Source of the DNA: Paracoccaceae bacterium
Lineage (GTDB): Bacteria > Pseudomonadota > Alphaproteobacteria > Rhodobacterales > Rhodobacteraceae
Reading direction: 5' to 3'
Assembly: GCA_028284705.1 (NCBI GenBank)
Contig: JANQRE010000004.1
Span: 482,967 to 546,966, forward strand
Length of the DNA stretch: 64,000 bases
Shown: positions 18,990 through 28,626 of the stretch, piece after piece
Layout of the letters: each line of letters opens with the position of its first letter
Position numbering within the stretch: the stretch's first letter is position 1
Translations under genes and position numbers: made by a program
Notes under the pieces: model-generated
Database searches by the model: none
Told to the model about the DNA's origin: nothing
The model's input: the letters and a program-made list of their open reading frames with translations, nothing else

Positions 18990-20992
18990 GCGTTGAGGTC
19001 ACCGAGACCGTCTGGATCACGATGCCGGACGGGTGCAGGCTGGCCGCGCGGCTTTGGCTTCCCGAAACAGCGCATGAAACGCCGGTGCCCGGTGTCCTCG
19101 AATATATCCCTTATCGCCGCCGTGACCGGACAAGGCTGCGCGATGAGGCGATGCATCCCGATCTGGCGGCTGCCGGATATGCCTGCCTGCGGGTGGATAT
19201 TCGCGGCCATGGCGACAGCGACGGGGTGATGAGCGACGAGTATTCGCCGCAGGAATTGCAGGATGGATGTGACGTGATCGCGTGGATGGCAGATCAGCCG
19301 TGGTGCGATGGGCAGGTCGCGATGTTTGGCAAATCCTGGGGGGCATACAATTCCTTTCAGATCGCGGCGCTGCAGCCGCCCGCGTTGAAGGCCATTGCGC
19401 CGGTCATGGGCTGCGATGACCGCTGGCGCGAGGACATCCATTTCTACGGCGGCTGCCTGGCCAATGACAATTTCTGGTGGGGCTCGATCATGCAGCTCTA
19501 CAACGCCATGCCGCCGGACCCTGAGATCGTCGGCGAGCGTTGGCGGGATATGTGGAAAGAGCGACTGGAGGGAATGCGGTTCTGGCCGTCAATGTGGGCC
19601 GAGCATCAGACCCACGACAAGATGTGGCGGCACGGGTCGATCTGCGAGAACTATGATGACGTGAAAGTGCCAGTGTATTTCTTCGGAGGCTGGGCTGACC
19701 TTTTTCGCGACACCCCGTTCCGGATTGCCGAGCACATGGCCGACCGGGTGAAGGTTCTGATGGGCCCGTGGGCGCATCTTTATCCGCATGAGGCGATCCC
19801 CGGACCACGCGCCGATTTCGTGGGCGAGATGATCCGATTTTTCGACCATCACCTAAAGGGCGCACCGATGCCAGAGGAGCCACCGCTGAGGTTCTTCATC
19901 AATGACGGACATCCGCCGCACGGCAAATATGAAGAACGTGGGGGCAGGTGGGTGGAGGAGGTCACGTGGCCGTCGCCGAACGTCTCGGATCGGGCGCTAC
20001 ATCTCAATGTCGGCGCGCTGGGTGACGTGCCACAGGCGGGGGAGGCGATGACGATCTGTTCACCCCAGACCTATGGTCAAGCGGGCGGGGACATGTGCGG
20101 GTTTGGCACGCCGGGAGACTTGCCGCTGGACGGTCGGATTGATGCTGGTGGGGCCTTGATGTTCCGCTCGGACAAGTTCGTCGACGGGGCGGATATCCTC
20201 GGCCAACCTTCGGTGACATTGACGGCCACTGCAGACCGCCCTTGGGGGTTGGTCGCGGCAGTTCTTTACGACGAGGCGCCGGATGGCGCGCAGACGCTGA
20301 TTAGCCGCGGGTATTGCAACCTTAATCATCGAGAGAGCGACACCAACCCCACGGCGCTTGTGCCAGGAGAAGAGTTCACGGTGACGGTTCCCTTGCATGG
20401 CTGCGGTTACCGCATTCCAGAAGAGCATCGTCTGAATCTGCATATCGCAACGACCTATTGGCCTGCGCTTTGGCCCGCACCAGAGCCGCTGACACTCACA
20501 ATTGCGCCCGGGAGATCGGTGTTGCACCTGCCGGTTCGGGCAGAGACACCGAACGCGCCGGAGCCGCGTGATCTGGCGGTGCCAGACACCGCAAAACGCA
20601 AGAAGGCGGTCACACGCGTGCGCGAAGGCAGCATGTCGCGCACCGTCACGCAGGATGCCGAGACCGGCAACGTTGAGAACCGCGTGTTTTTCGACGGCGG
20701 CGTTTTTGGCCCTGTCGGAGATCTCAGGCTTGACGATATCGGCACGGTGATGGGGGATATCTCGGATCGCCGCTACACGATCCGGGCCGATGATCCGTTA
20801 TCCGCACGCGCGACCATGACACAGGAGGCGAAATTCGAACGCGGCGATTGGCGCGTCTATATCGATACGGCCTCGGAAATGACCGCCTCTGCCGAGGCCT
20901 TTCATTTCAAGGCCAGCGTCGTGTGTCGCGATGGCGAGGAAGAGTTCCATCGGGTCGAATGGACCGAAACCGTTCCGCGCGAGGGCATGTAG
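18986..20992 (+). CDS. CocE/NonD-family alpha/beta hydrolase (paralogue 2)
   Basis: YIPYRRRDRTRLRDE, RVDIRGHGDSDG, AMFGKSWGAYNS, GGWADLFRD, GPWAHLYPHEAIPGP. ATGA overlap start at 18986. Confidence 0.9.
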   Translation: MSVEVTETVWITMPDGCRLAARLWLPETAHETPVPGVLEYIPYRRRDRTRLRDEAMHPDLAAAGYACLRVDIRGHGDSDGVMSDEYSPQELQDGCDVIAWMADQPWCDGQVAMFGKSWGAYNSFQIAALQPPALKAIAPVMGCDDRWREDIHFYGGCLANDNFWWGSIMQLYNAMPPDPEIVGERWRDMWKERLEGMRFWPSMWAEHQTHDKMWRHGSICENYDDVKVPVYFFGGWADLFRDTPFRIAEHMADRVKVLMGPWAHLYPHEAIPGPRADFVGEMIRFFDHHLKGAPMPEEPPLRFFINDGHPPHGKYEERGGRWVEEVTWPSPNVSDRALHLNVGALGDVPQAGEAMTICSPQTYGQAGGDMCGFGTPGDLPLDGRIDAGGALMFRSDKFVDGADILGQPSVTLTATADRPWGLVAAVLYDEAPDGAQTLISRGYCNLNHRESDTNPTALVPGEEFTVTVPLHGCGYRIPEEHRLNLHIATTYWPALWPAPEPLTLTIAPGRSVLHLPVRAETPNAPEPRDLAVPDTAKRKKAVTRVREGSMSRTVTQDAETGNVENRVFFDGGVFGPVGDLRLDDIGTVMGDISDRRYTIRADDPLSARATMTQEAKFERGDWRVYIDTASEMTASAEAFHFKASVVCRDGEEEFHRVEWTETVPREGM

Positions 20993-20995
20993 AGG

Positions 20996-23002
20996 ATGGT
21001 CGATATCCCCGTCAGGACCGACTTCCCGCGTAAAGTCCGCGAGATCGAGAATACATGGATTCCGATGCCCGATGGCACCAAGCTGGCGGCGCGTGTCTGG
21101 CTGCCGGAGGATGCAGAGGATGATCCGGTGCCGGCGATCCTTGAATACCTGCCTTACCGGAAGCGCGACGGCACGGTCGAGCGTGATCACCTGACCCATC
21201 CCTATTTCGCAGGTCATGGCTATGCGGGCGTTCGCGTGGATATGCGCGGCACCGGGGATAGCGAGGGTGTGTGTCTTGGTGAGTATCTCAAGCAGGAACA
21301 GGATGACGCGCTTGCCGTGATCGATTGGCTGGTTGCCCAGCCGTGGTGTTCCGGCAAGGTTGGCATGATCGGGATCAGCTGGGGCGGTTTTAACGGGTTG
21401 CAGGTAGCTGCGCGCCAACCGGAAGGTCTGGCGGCGGTGATCACGCTCTGCTCCACCGATGATCGCTATGCCGATGACATCCACTTCATGGGCGGCGCGA
21501 TGCTGACCGACAAGCTGTCCTGGGGTGGGACCGCGTTTTTCATCGCCAACACACCGCCGGACCCTGCGATTGTCGGCGAGCGTTGGCGCGATATGTGGCT
21601 GGAGCGATTTGAGGCCAACGGTCTCTGGATGCTGGACTGGTTTCGGCATCAGAGGCGAGATGCGTTCTACGCCCATGGCTCGATTTGTGAAGATTGGAGA
21701 AAGGTGCAGGTGCCAGTCTATGCAGTCGGCGGTTATGCGGATGGCTATACCAACCCTATCATGCGGATGATGGAAAACCTACCGGGACCGCGAAGGGCGT
21801 TGATCGGTCCTTGGGCGCATAAATACCCGCATTTCGCTTCGCCCGGCCCGCGGATCGGGTTCCTGCAGGAGGCGTTGCGGTGGTGGGACCAGCACCTCAA
21901 AGGTATCGATACCGGGGTGATGGATGATCCCATGATCCGGGCCTGGATGCAGGACGCGGCTGAGCCCACGCCTGTATACTCGGAGCGGCCCGGCCATTGG
22001 ATTGGGTTTGGAGGATGGCTCGCTGAGGCGGAGGAAACAGTCCTATATGTGACGCATGACGGTCTCAGGGATAAAGCTGACGGTGTTTCGATCACGATCT
22101 CGTCGCCCGAGACCACGGGTTGGACCGCGCAAAGCTGGTGTGCCTACGGCGTGACAGCCGATGGACCGCTGGACCAGAATGGTGAGGCGGGTTTGGCGAC
22201 GCTCTTTGAGACGGAGCCGCTCGATGGCGAGGTGGAGATATTCGGTCATCCTCGCCTTGATCTGAACGTCGCGAGTGATGTTCCGCAAGCCAATTTGGCC
22301 GCCGTGCTTTCCATGGTCGCGCCCGATGGACGGGCGAGTTTCATCACCCATGGCGTGCTGAATCTGACGCATCGCAACTCTCACGCGGAGCCCGAGCCAA
22401 TGCCGGAACGGCCTGTATCCGCCGAAGTGCAGTTGAACGTGATCGGCCAGACGATTCCTGCGGGGTACCGGTTGCGTCTGGCGCTTTCCAGCGCCTATTG
22501 GCCGATCCTTTGGCCCTCCGCGTCGAAAGCGACGCTGACGATAACCGACGCACGCTTGACCTTGCCGCACCCGCCGGAAGATGCCGAATTGAACCTGCCT
22601 ACCTTCTCCGACCCCGAAGGTGCGCAGCCTGCACCTATTGAGAGTTTGGCCGTTGGAAGCACCCAAAGATCGCGCGAGATTGACCTGGCCAGCGGGACCG
22701 AAACCTATGCCCGCCGTGACGATCACGGCACATCGTTCCATCGCCATACCGGGCTGAAGATGGCGAGCCGCAGTGCCGAGGTCTTCACCATTCACCCCGA
22801 CGATCCAAACTCCGCCAAAGGTCGCAGCTCCTGGCATTGGGAAGCGGCGCGGGAGGACTGGCGTGCCAGTGTGGATACCTCCGTCAGCGTTGCGGCCCTG
22901 GCGGATGTCTGGCGGATTGAGGCCTCCTTAACAGCGCGAGATGCAGACGGTGAGGTGCTGACCCGAACCTGGCACGAGGACGTGCCGCGCGATCTGGTCT
23001 GA
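20996..23002 (+). CDS. CocE/NonD-family alpha/beta hydrolase (paralogue 3)
   Basis: YLPYRKRDGTVERD, RVDMRGTGDSEG, GMIGISWGGFNG, GGYADGYTN, GPWAHKYPHFASPGP. Confidence 0.92.
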   Translation: MVDIPVRTDFPRKVREIENTWIPMPDGTKLAARVWLPEDAEDDPVPAILEYLPYRKRDGTVERDHLTHPYFAGHGYAGVRVDMRGTGDSEGVCLGEYLKQEQDDALAVIDWLVAQPWCSGKVGMIGISWGGFNGLQVAARQPEGLAAVITLCSTDDRYADDIHFMGGAMLTDKLSWGGTAFFIANTPPDPAIVGERWRDMWLERFEANGLWMLDWFRHQRRDAFYAHGSICEDWRKVQVPVYAVGGYADGYTNPIMRMMENLPGPRRALIGPWAHKYPHFASPGPRIGFLQEALRWWDQHLKGIDTGVMDDPMIRAWMQDAAEPTPVYSERPGHWIGFGGWLAEAEETVLYVTHDGLRDKADGVSITISSPETTGWTAQSWCAYGVTADGPLDQNGEAGLATLFETEPLDGEVEIFGHPRLDLNVASDVPQANLAAVLSMVAPDGRASFITHGVLNLTHRNSHAEPEPMPERPVSAEVQLNVIGQTIPAGYRLRLALSSAYWPILWPSASKATLTITDARLTLPHPPEDAELNLPTFSDPEGAQPAPIESLAVGSTQRSREIDLASGTETYARRDDHGTSFHRHTGLKMASRSAEVFTIHPDDPNSAKGRSSWHWEAAREDWRASVDTSVSVAALADVWRIEASLTARDADGEVLTRTWHEDVPRDLV

Positions 23003-24520
23003 GTGCCGATGATCCACCTTGCTGCCGCCGGGTTTCAACACGAAACCAATAGTTTCTCACCGCGCATGACAGGATATGACAGTTTCGCCATGGCGGATAG
23101 CTGGCCAGCCCTGACGGAAGGCGATGACCTGTGGGACGTCATGAACGGTCTCAACATCCCGTTGGCAGGTTTTCTGGATGCTGCGCGCGAAGATCGCTCC
23201 GTTCGGGTCTCGCCTCTACTTTGGGCCGCCGCGGAGCCCGCCGGTCCGGTGACCCGCGACGCCTTTGACAGGATCACGGGGCGCATCCTCGACCGACTGC
23301 GGGCAATGCAGTCCGTCGGCGGCATTTACCTCGATCTGCACGGAGCGATGATCGCGGAAGGGATGCCGGACGGAGAGGGTGAAATTTTCCGCAGAATACG
23401 CGATGTGGTCGGACCAGATTTACCCATTGTCGTTTCATTGGATCTTCACTCAAAAATCACACCCGAACTCGCAGCGATGGCGACGCAGATTGCGATTTTT
23501 CGCACCTATCCTCATCTGGATATGGCCGCGACAGGCGCACGCTGCCTACCGGTTCTAAAGTCGCTTTCACGAGGTGGAGCGCGACCGGTCTATGCCTTGC
23601 GGCATGGTTCCTATCTGATCCCGATGACGGCGCAGTTTACCGGGAAGGAGCCTGCGCGTGCGTTGTATTCTGCTGCCACAAAGGCCACCAACGGTGATCA
23701 GGCGGTGGAAATCAGCCTTGGATTTCCTGCAGGCGATATGGCTTGGACGGGGCCGGCAATCACCGCCTACGCACCCAGTCAAACCAAAGCCAATCAACTT
23801 GCCGATGATTTCGCGAGAAGGCTTGTTGAATTAGAAGCAGGATTTGCATCCTCGCCACCAATCGATCCTGCTTTAGCGGTCAAGACTGCCTTGGCCGAAC
23901 CCGCGGGCAACGGCCCGGTGGTCCTTGCGGATGTCGCGGATAACCCGGGCGGTGGCGGCACGTCGGACACGATGGGCCTCCTGCATGCACTGCTTGAGCA
24001 GCGCGGGAAAGGTGCGGTCATGGGGCTTGTCTGGTCGCCAGGTGTCGCCGCTTTGGCCCACTCCGCTGGTCCGGGCGGGCAGTTTGAAGCCGCCTTGGGC
24101 GCGAGCACGCCCTGGCCGGGAGACAGACCGTTTCGTGGGCGTTTCAAGGTGCGAGCCGTCAGTGACCAGCCTATTGAATATGTCGGTCCGATGTATGGCG
24201 GCGGGCAAGCGATCGTCGGGCCCTCCGCGTTGCTCCAAGTTGATGTGCCTGATTGCGATGTCTCCGTCATCGTCACGTCGATCCCCAATCAGGCTTTAGA
24301 CCGTGGGTACTTTCTTCATTTTGGGATCAATCCGACCGACCTGAAGATCATCGTTCTGAAATCTTCTGTCCACTACCGTGCCGATTTCGAAAGCATCGCG
24401 GCACGTATCATAGAAGTTGATGCACCCGGTCGTTTGCCCGCTGATCTGACATCCTTGCCATTTCGCAATTTGCGTCCGGAGGTGCGCCGCATGCCGCGTC
24501 TTCAGGTTCCTGCAGAATAG
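23003..24520 (+). CDS. M81-family metallopeptidase (MlrC-like)
   Basis: FQHETNSFSP, GIYLDLHGAMIAEG, VSLDLHSKITPELA, FRTYPHLDMAATGARC. GTG start directly after the previous stop. Confidence 0.88.
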   Translation: MPMIHLAAAGFQHETNSFSPRMTGYDSFAMADSWPALTEGDDLWDVMNGLNIPLAGFLDAAREDRSVRVSPLLWAAAEPAGPVTRDAFDRITGRILDRLRAMQSVGGIYLDLHGAMIAEGMPDGEGEIFRRIRDVVGPDLPIVVSLDLHSKITPELAAMATQIAIFRTYPHLDMAATGARCLPVLKSLSRGGARPVYALRHGSYLIPMTAQFTGKEPARALYSAATKATNGDQAVEISLGFPAGDMAWTGPAITAYAPSQTKANQLADDFARRLVELEAGFASSPPIDPALAVKTALAEPAGNGPVVLADVADNPGGGGTSDTMGLLHALLEQRGKGAVMGLVWSPGVAALAHSAGPGGQFEAALGASTPWPGDRPFRGRFKVRAVSDQPIEYVGPMYGGGQAIVGPSALLQVDVPDCDVSVIVTSIPNQALDRGYFLHFGINPTDLKIIVLKSSVHYRADFESIAARIIEVDAPGRLPADLTSLPFRNLRPEVRRMPRLQVPAE

Positions 24521-24529
24521 GACTCACCA

Positions 24530-25384
24530 ATGAAATCCGCCTATCCGAGTTTTCCCTCCACCGCAAAGACCCAGACGATCACAGCGCCAACCGGCGTGAC
24601 CATGCGGGTGGTTGAGGACGGGGCCGGTCCAGCGGTTTTGATGATCCCCGGAGGCGACAGCCCGGCAGAGGCCTATGTGCAGCTCTTTGCGCGTCTGCGG
24701 GACGACTATCGGTGCATTTCATACGATCCACGTGGGGTGGGGGAAACAACTGCCCCGCCCGGGCCTTGGACAATCGAAGACATGGCGGCAGATGCTGCGG
24801 CGATCCTGCGCGAGCTTTGCGATGAGTCTGCGGTTGTGACAGGGCTGTCGATGGGCGGCTTGTTAACACAGGCCGTTGCGATCGACTTCCCGGACCTTGT
24901 CAGGCTTGCGATCCCAATGGGCACCGCCGCCTATATCGACGGGTTCACCAGAGACTGGATGCAGGCGGAGATAAATCTGCGTCGGGCCGGTATCACCCTG
25001 CCAGCCGATTTCCTGGCTCCCCACTACGCGGCCTTTGCTTATCCAGCGAAGGCCCTCCACGATCCCTCGATCTGGGCTGAGGTCAAGGCGGCCTACACTC
25101 AGCGCTTCGGTGGGCGAGAACCTCAGGACCTCATTGATCAATGGCAGGCATGCCTTGACTACGATTGCCGCGACCGGCTGCCCAATTGTCCGGTGCCGTT
25201 TCACGTGGTATCATTTTCGGAAGATGTGCAAACCGCGCCCGCGATGTGCAAAGTCGTTGCCAATCTCGCGCCCGACTCCACGTTCCATGAAATACTAGGT
25301 CTGGGGCATGTCTCTCTTAACAGACATCGCCCTGGTGTCGTCGCTGAAAAACTTCGCGAAATCTTGCGTTCGAGCGAACGTTGA
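24530..25384 (+). CDS. Alpha/beta fold hydrolase
   Basis: DDYRCISYDPRGVGETT, nucleophile elbow GLSMGGLLTQ, C-term GLGHVSLNRH. Confidence 0.85.
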   Translation: MKSAYPSFPSTAKTQTITAPTGVTMRVVEDGAGPAVLMIPGGDSPAEAYVQLFARLRDDYRCISYDPRGVGETTAPPGPWTIEDMAADAAAILRELCDESAVVTGLSMGGLLTQAVAIDFPDLVRLAIPMGTAAYIDGFTRDWMQAEINLRRAGITLPADFLAPHYAAFAYPAKALHDPSIWAEVKAAYTQRFGGREPQDLIDQWQACLDYDCRDRLPNCPVPFHVVSFSEDVQTAPAMCKVVANLAPDSTFHEILGLGHVSLNRHRPGVVAEKLREILRSSER

Positions 25385-25903
25385 TTTGACCACCCGGCCT
25401 TGCTGAGTTGGGGCCGCCTGAAATGGTGAATTGGCAAGACAAATCCGGGCCTGAATTTGAGGTTTTCAGCCGACCTATGGTCGAGACCTTCGACCTGATT
25501 TCGCGAATACGGCGCTCTGAAATCTTGTCGGGGTTGGCTCAGATCCACCATCTGTTCGAACAAGGGTGGCACCGATGCGGGAGTTTCTTAGAGCCCTTCG
25601 TGCAATTCAGTTTTGAGGTGCGGGATGCGCATGTTTCGTTTGAGATCCTCGAATTTTGCGATGAAATTCCGAGCGATGGCCGTGTGAGCTCCGGACTTTA
25701 GATAGCGGGTCATCGTCTCGACGGCCATGGAGTCGTGGGTGGGTCATTCAGAGTATTTTATAATTTATTACATAGGTTTGTGTGTAGAAGTTCATGTGAA
25801 CACTCGCCGTGCACCCGGACTCTGAGATGTCCTAAATCCTAGACTTTCTGAGAAATATGGCGGATGCTTTCGGCATTTTAGTACAGGTTTCTTGAGGCCG
25901 ATT

Positions 25904-27319
25904 TTGTCTGACGTCCTATCAGATTATTGGACAGCACGTTTTGAAAAGACCACTGCAGCCACGCCTGATCCAGTAATTGCGCTGGAGACGCGTGCTGTGA
26001 CACCGCTCGACATGCAGTTTGGCGAGCTGCCCATGAAATCCGCCCCCGAAGAGATAGACGCCGATCTGACGAACGGCCCGCCGCTTTATGCCGTGGTGGA
26101 TGCCTCGCTCATAGAAGGGCTTCCAGAACACCTCGCGGCGTCGGGTCTTGAAGCGACGTGCCTCTATATTGGCGATCAGGCGCATGAGTTGCATGACGTC
26201 GCTCCCTATCTGGTGAAACTCGCCCCCGACACTGCGATCCTTCGGCAGCTTCTGTCGCGTAGCGAGATGCCACAGCACTGGTGGGATCACGGAGCAACGA
26301 TTTTCCTGACCAGTCCCGTCCCGTTTGACGCGCTCCACGCCCATTTGCGACGTCTCTTGCGCCTCCAAGATGCGCGCGGCGAATGGCGGATGTTCCGGTT
26401 TTGGGATGCGCCACTCTTGCGGCGCCTTTTCATGGAAACAAACGTGGATTTTCCCGATCCGTTGAGATGTTTCGGCAAGGAAAACCTGCGCATCGTCGAG
26501 CGCTTTTTCTTACCGGACCCGGTTTCCGACACAGTCACGATCGCCTCCAGTGATGCACCCACGATGCCCAGCACCTGGCGTTGCAGCGACGTCTTTTTGA
26601 GGGTCTTGCAAAACTACGCGCGAGAACGGTTCGCGCGCGGCCTTCTGGATCACTGCCGCACGAATTTTCCCGCGACCTTCGCCGTGCTTGCTCCGGAGTT
26701 TCAATTCGATCTGATGCTGGATGGTTTGGAGCAGGCCGGGCGTTTCAACCTTTCGAAACGCGGGCCGGTCACTTCCTACATGGAGATGCGCTTGATGCTC
26801 GGGATCGGTTTTGCAGATGATCCGATGTATCCTTGGGCCGCGGAGATATTGCACCGGGTGACCCCGGACACCCAACTCGCAAAGGCAAATGAGCTGTTCG
26901 AGCATTTCGACGCTTATCACAAAGCGGTCAACGGCCCCAACAGCGCAACTTATCTGGCGGCGATTGCGCGGGCTGAGTCGCTTCTGGATGAGCCGGCGGA
27001 GATGACCCATGCGGAGATGTTGCGCCGGTCTTACCCGGAGAAATACGACTATCTTGGCCCCGACCTGATCCAGGCCTTTCTCAACGCGATCCGGGATCAA
27101 TTGCAGGGACGCGGTGCTTTGGATCTGCGTAGCACGCGAACCTACATCCTGCTTTGCTTTTTCATGGGGCATCGCTGCGCGGAAGACCCGCAATATGGCT
27201 GGATCGGACCGGCGCTTGAGCGCAGTTGGGATCACGGCACCGCAGAGCAAGACAGCGTCCTTGTGCGCAAAGCCCGCACCTGGGTGGCCGCCGTTCTGGC
27301 TGGAGCGCCCTCGTCATGA
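25904..27319 (+). CDS. DUF4123-containing effector adaptor/chaperone (module A)
   Basis: LYAVVDASLIEGLPEHL...MFRFWDAPLLRRLF is DUF4123-like with a conserved C-terminal extension. Paralogue of 44256..45671. TTG 25904 (LSDVLSDYW) aligns with the paralogue's GTG start (MSEVLSDYW). Confidence 0.75.
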   Translation: MSDVLSDYWTARFEKTTAATPDPVIALETRAVTPLDMQFGELPMKSAPEEIDADLTNGPPLYAVVDASLIEGLPEHLAASGLEATCLYIGDQAHELHDVAPYLVKLAPDTAILRQLLSRSEMPQHWWDHGATIFLTSPVPFDALHAHLRRLLRLQDARGEWRMFRFWDAPLLRRLFMETNVDFPDPLRCFGKENLRIVERFFLPDPVSDTVTIASSDAPTMPSTWRCSDVFLRVLQNYARERFARGLLDHCRTNFPATFAVLAPEFQFDLMLDGLEQAGRFNLSKRGPVTSYMEMRLMLGIGFADDPMYPWAAEILHRVTPDTQLAKANELFEHFDAYHKAVNGPNSATYLAAIARAESLLDEPAEMTHAEMLRRSYPEKYDYLGPDLIQAFLNAIRDQLQGRGALDLRSTRTYILLCFFMGHRCAEDPQYGWIGPALERSWDHGTAEQDSVLVRKARTWVAAVLAGAPSS

Positions 27320-28626
27320 CCTATCAATGCACGAGCGGCGCGCCCCCTCCCGCCGATGACAACAAGGATGCGCCGCAACCACCTGTCAACCAGCCGCCGC
27401 CGGTCATAACGATGGAACGTGACGAAGGCGGTCCGACGCCGCCCGCCGCCGTACCGCATGCCGGGCGCGATGTGCACGAAGTCACGGCGCCTTGCGACCG
27501 CTTCAAGGGCAAGATGCTCGAGATCACGTCGATCAAGGACGCCTTGCGGATGAAAAATAACAAGATTCGTGTGGTCGCCCCTTACTGGAAAGATGGCGAG
27601 AACTTCGATGACGGAGCAGGCTCGACCCACCCGGCCACCATCACGACCGAGGATGGCTCAGACGCGGAAATGACGATCAAGCTTGAGGTCGAAGAGGCCG
27701 ACGGCCTCGCCGGAACCGCCAATTTGGTGGGCAAACTGACCGATGGCACCACCATAGAGTGGAAAGGCACCTTTCCGGTCTCGGTGGGCGAAAAGACGGT
27801 AACCGTGAAAACCGACGCCAAAACCACGCGCCTCGCGCGACATCGCGGCGATATCGTTTGGGAGGCGGATGTCCCTGGATGCGGGAAACATGTGATCGGT
27901 CGCACCCGCGTGGAAATCTACCGCATTGCACGCGAAGCGCCGCACGCATTTCTGTTCACCGGACGCCCGGTGGAGGGCATGCGCTTCATTTACGAGAACA
28001 TGAATGTCATCGGAATAGATGTGGCCAAGGGAAATGCAACTTGCGACCGGACCGTAACATCACGGGTGACGAATTACCTGCACAACGGCCATGGGATGAC
28101 CTATGACACAAACGAAGGCCGGTCTTTCTTCAGAACAGGTGCTAAGAAAAACCGTTTTCTTATGACCAGTTACATCGCAAAGGCACCCGGGAACATTGTG
28201 AACTGCTATGATCAGGCGGTGGCTGTGATGGTCTTCGCGGGGTTTGTCGGCATGGATGGGACAAGGCGATATGTCAGACCGTTCGGCTTTATCAAAACCA
28301 CCGATCTTGTCGGAGGAATCCAGTCCAACAACCCGTTCTTCTCAGATCCAAAATACGACAATGCCCCAGTGACGAACCGTTTGAGCAAGGATCGCTCCGC
28401 CTTTGGCAATCACGAGTTTTATATCGACAAGGCGACCGACAAAGTCTTCGATGCCTGTGCCGGACCCAGCTTGGGCGCGCAGGATTACGATGATTACATG
28501 GAAGCTGTCGTCGATACCGCCATGGTCGGGTATGGTGTCGAAGATACTGCGGGAGGGTTGGCGTATTGGAAAGGCAAATGGACAATAACGGACGACAGAA
28601 ACGGGCCCATTCTCTTTCTCAGGTGA
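27316..28626 (+). CDS. Putative toxin/effector with transglutaminase-like C/H/D core (module A)
   Basis: Start moved to ATG 27316 (ATGA overlap with adaptor). Pro-rich N-term; conserved with paralogue B: YIAK..G..VNCYDQA (Cys297), NHEFYID (His366), FDACAGP (Asp379). Confidence 0.65.
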   Translation: MTYQCTSGAPPPADDNKDAPQPPVNQPPPVITMERDEGGPTPPAAVPHAGRDVHEVTAPCDRFKGKMLEITSIKDALRMKNNKIRVVAPYWKDGENFDDGAGSTHPATITTEDGSDAEMTIKLEVEEADGLAGTANLVGKLTDGTTIEWKGTFPVSVGEKTVTVKTDAKTTRLARHRGDIVWEADVPGCGKHVIGRTRVEIYRIAREAPHAFLFTGRPVEGMRFIYENMNVIGIDVAKGNATCDRTVTSRVTNYLHNGHGMTYDTNEGRSFFRTGAKKNRFLMTSYIAKAPGNIVNCYDQAVAVMVFAGFVGMDGTRRYVRPFGFIKTTDLVGGIQSNNPFFSDPKYDNAPVTNRLSKDRSAFGNHEFYIDKATDKVFDACAGPSLGAQDYDDYMEAVVDTAMVGYGVEDTAGGLAYWKGKWTITDDRNGPILFLR

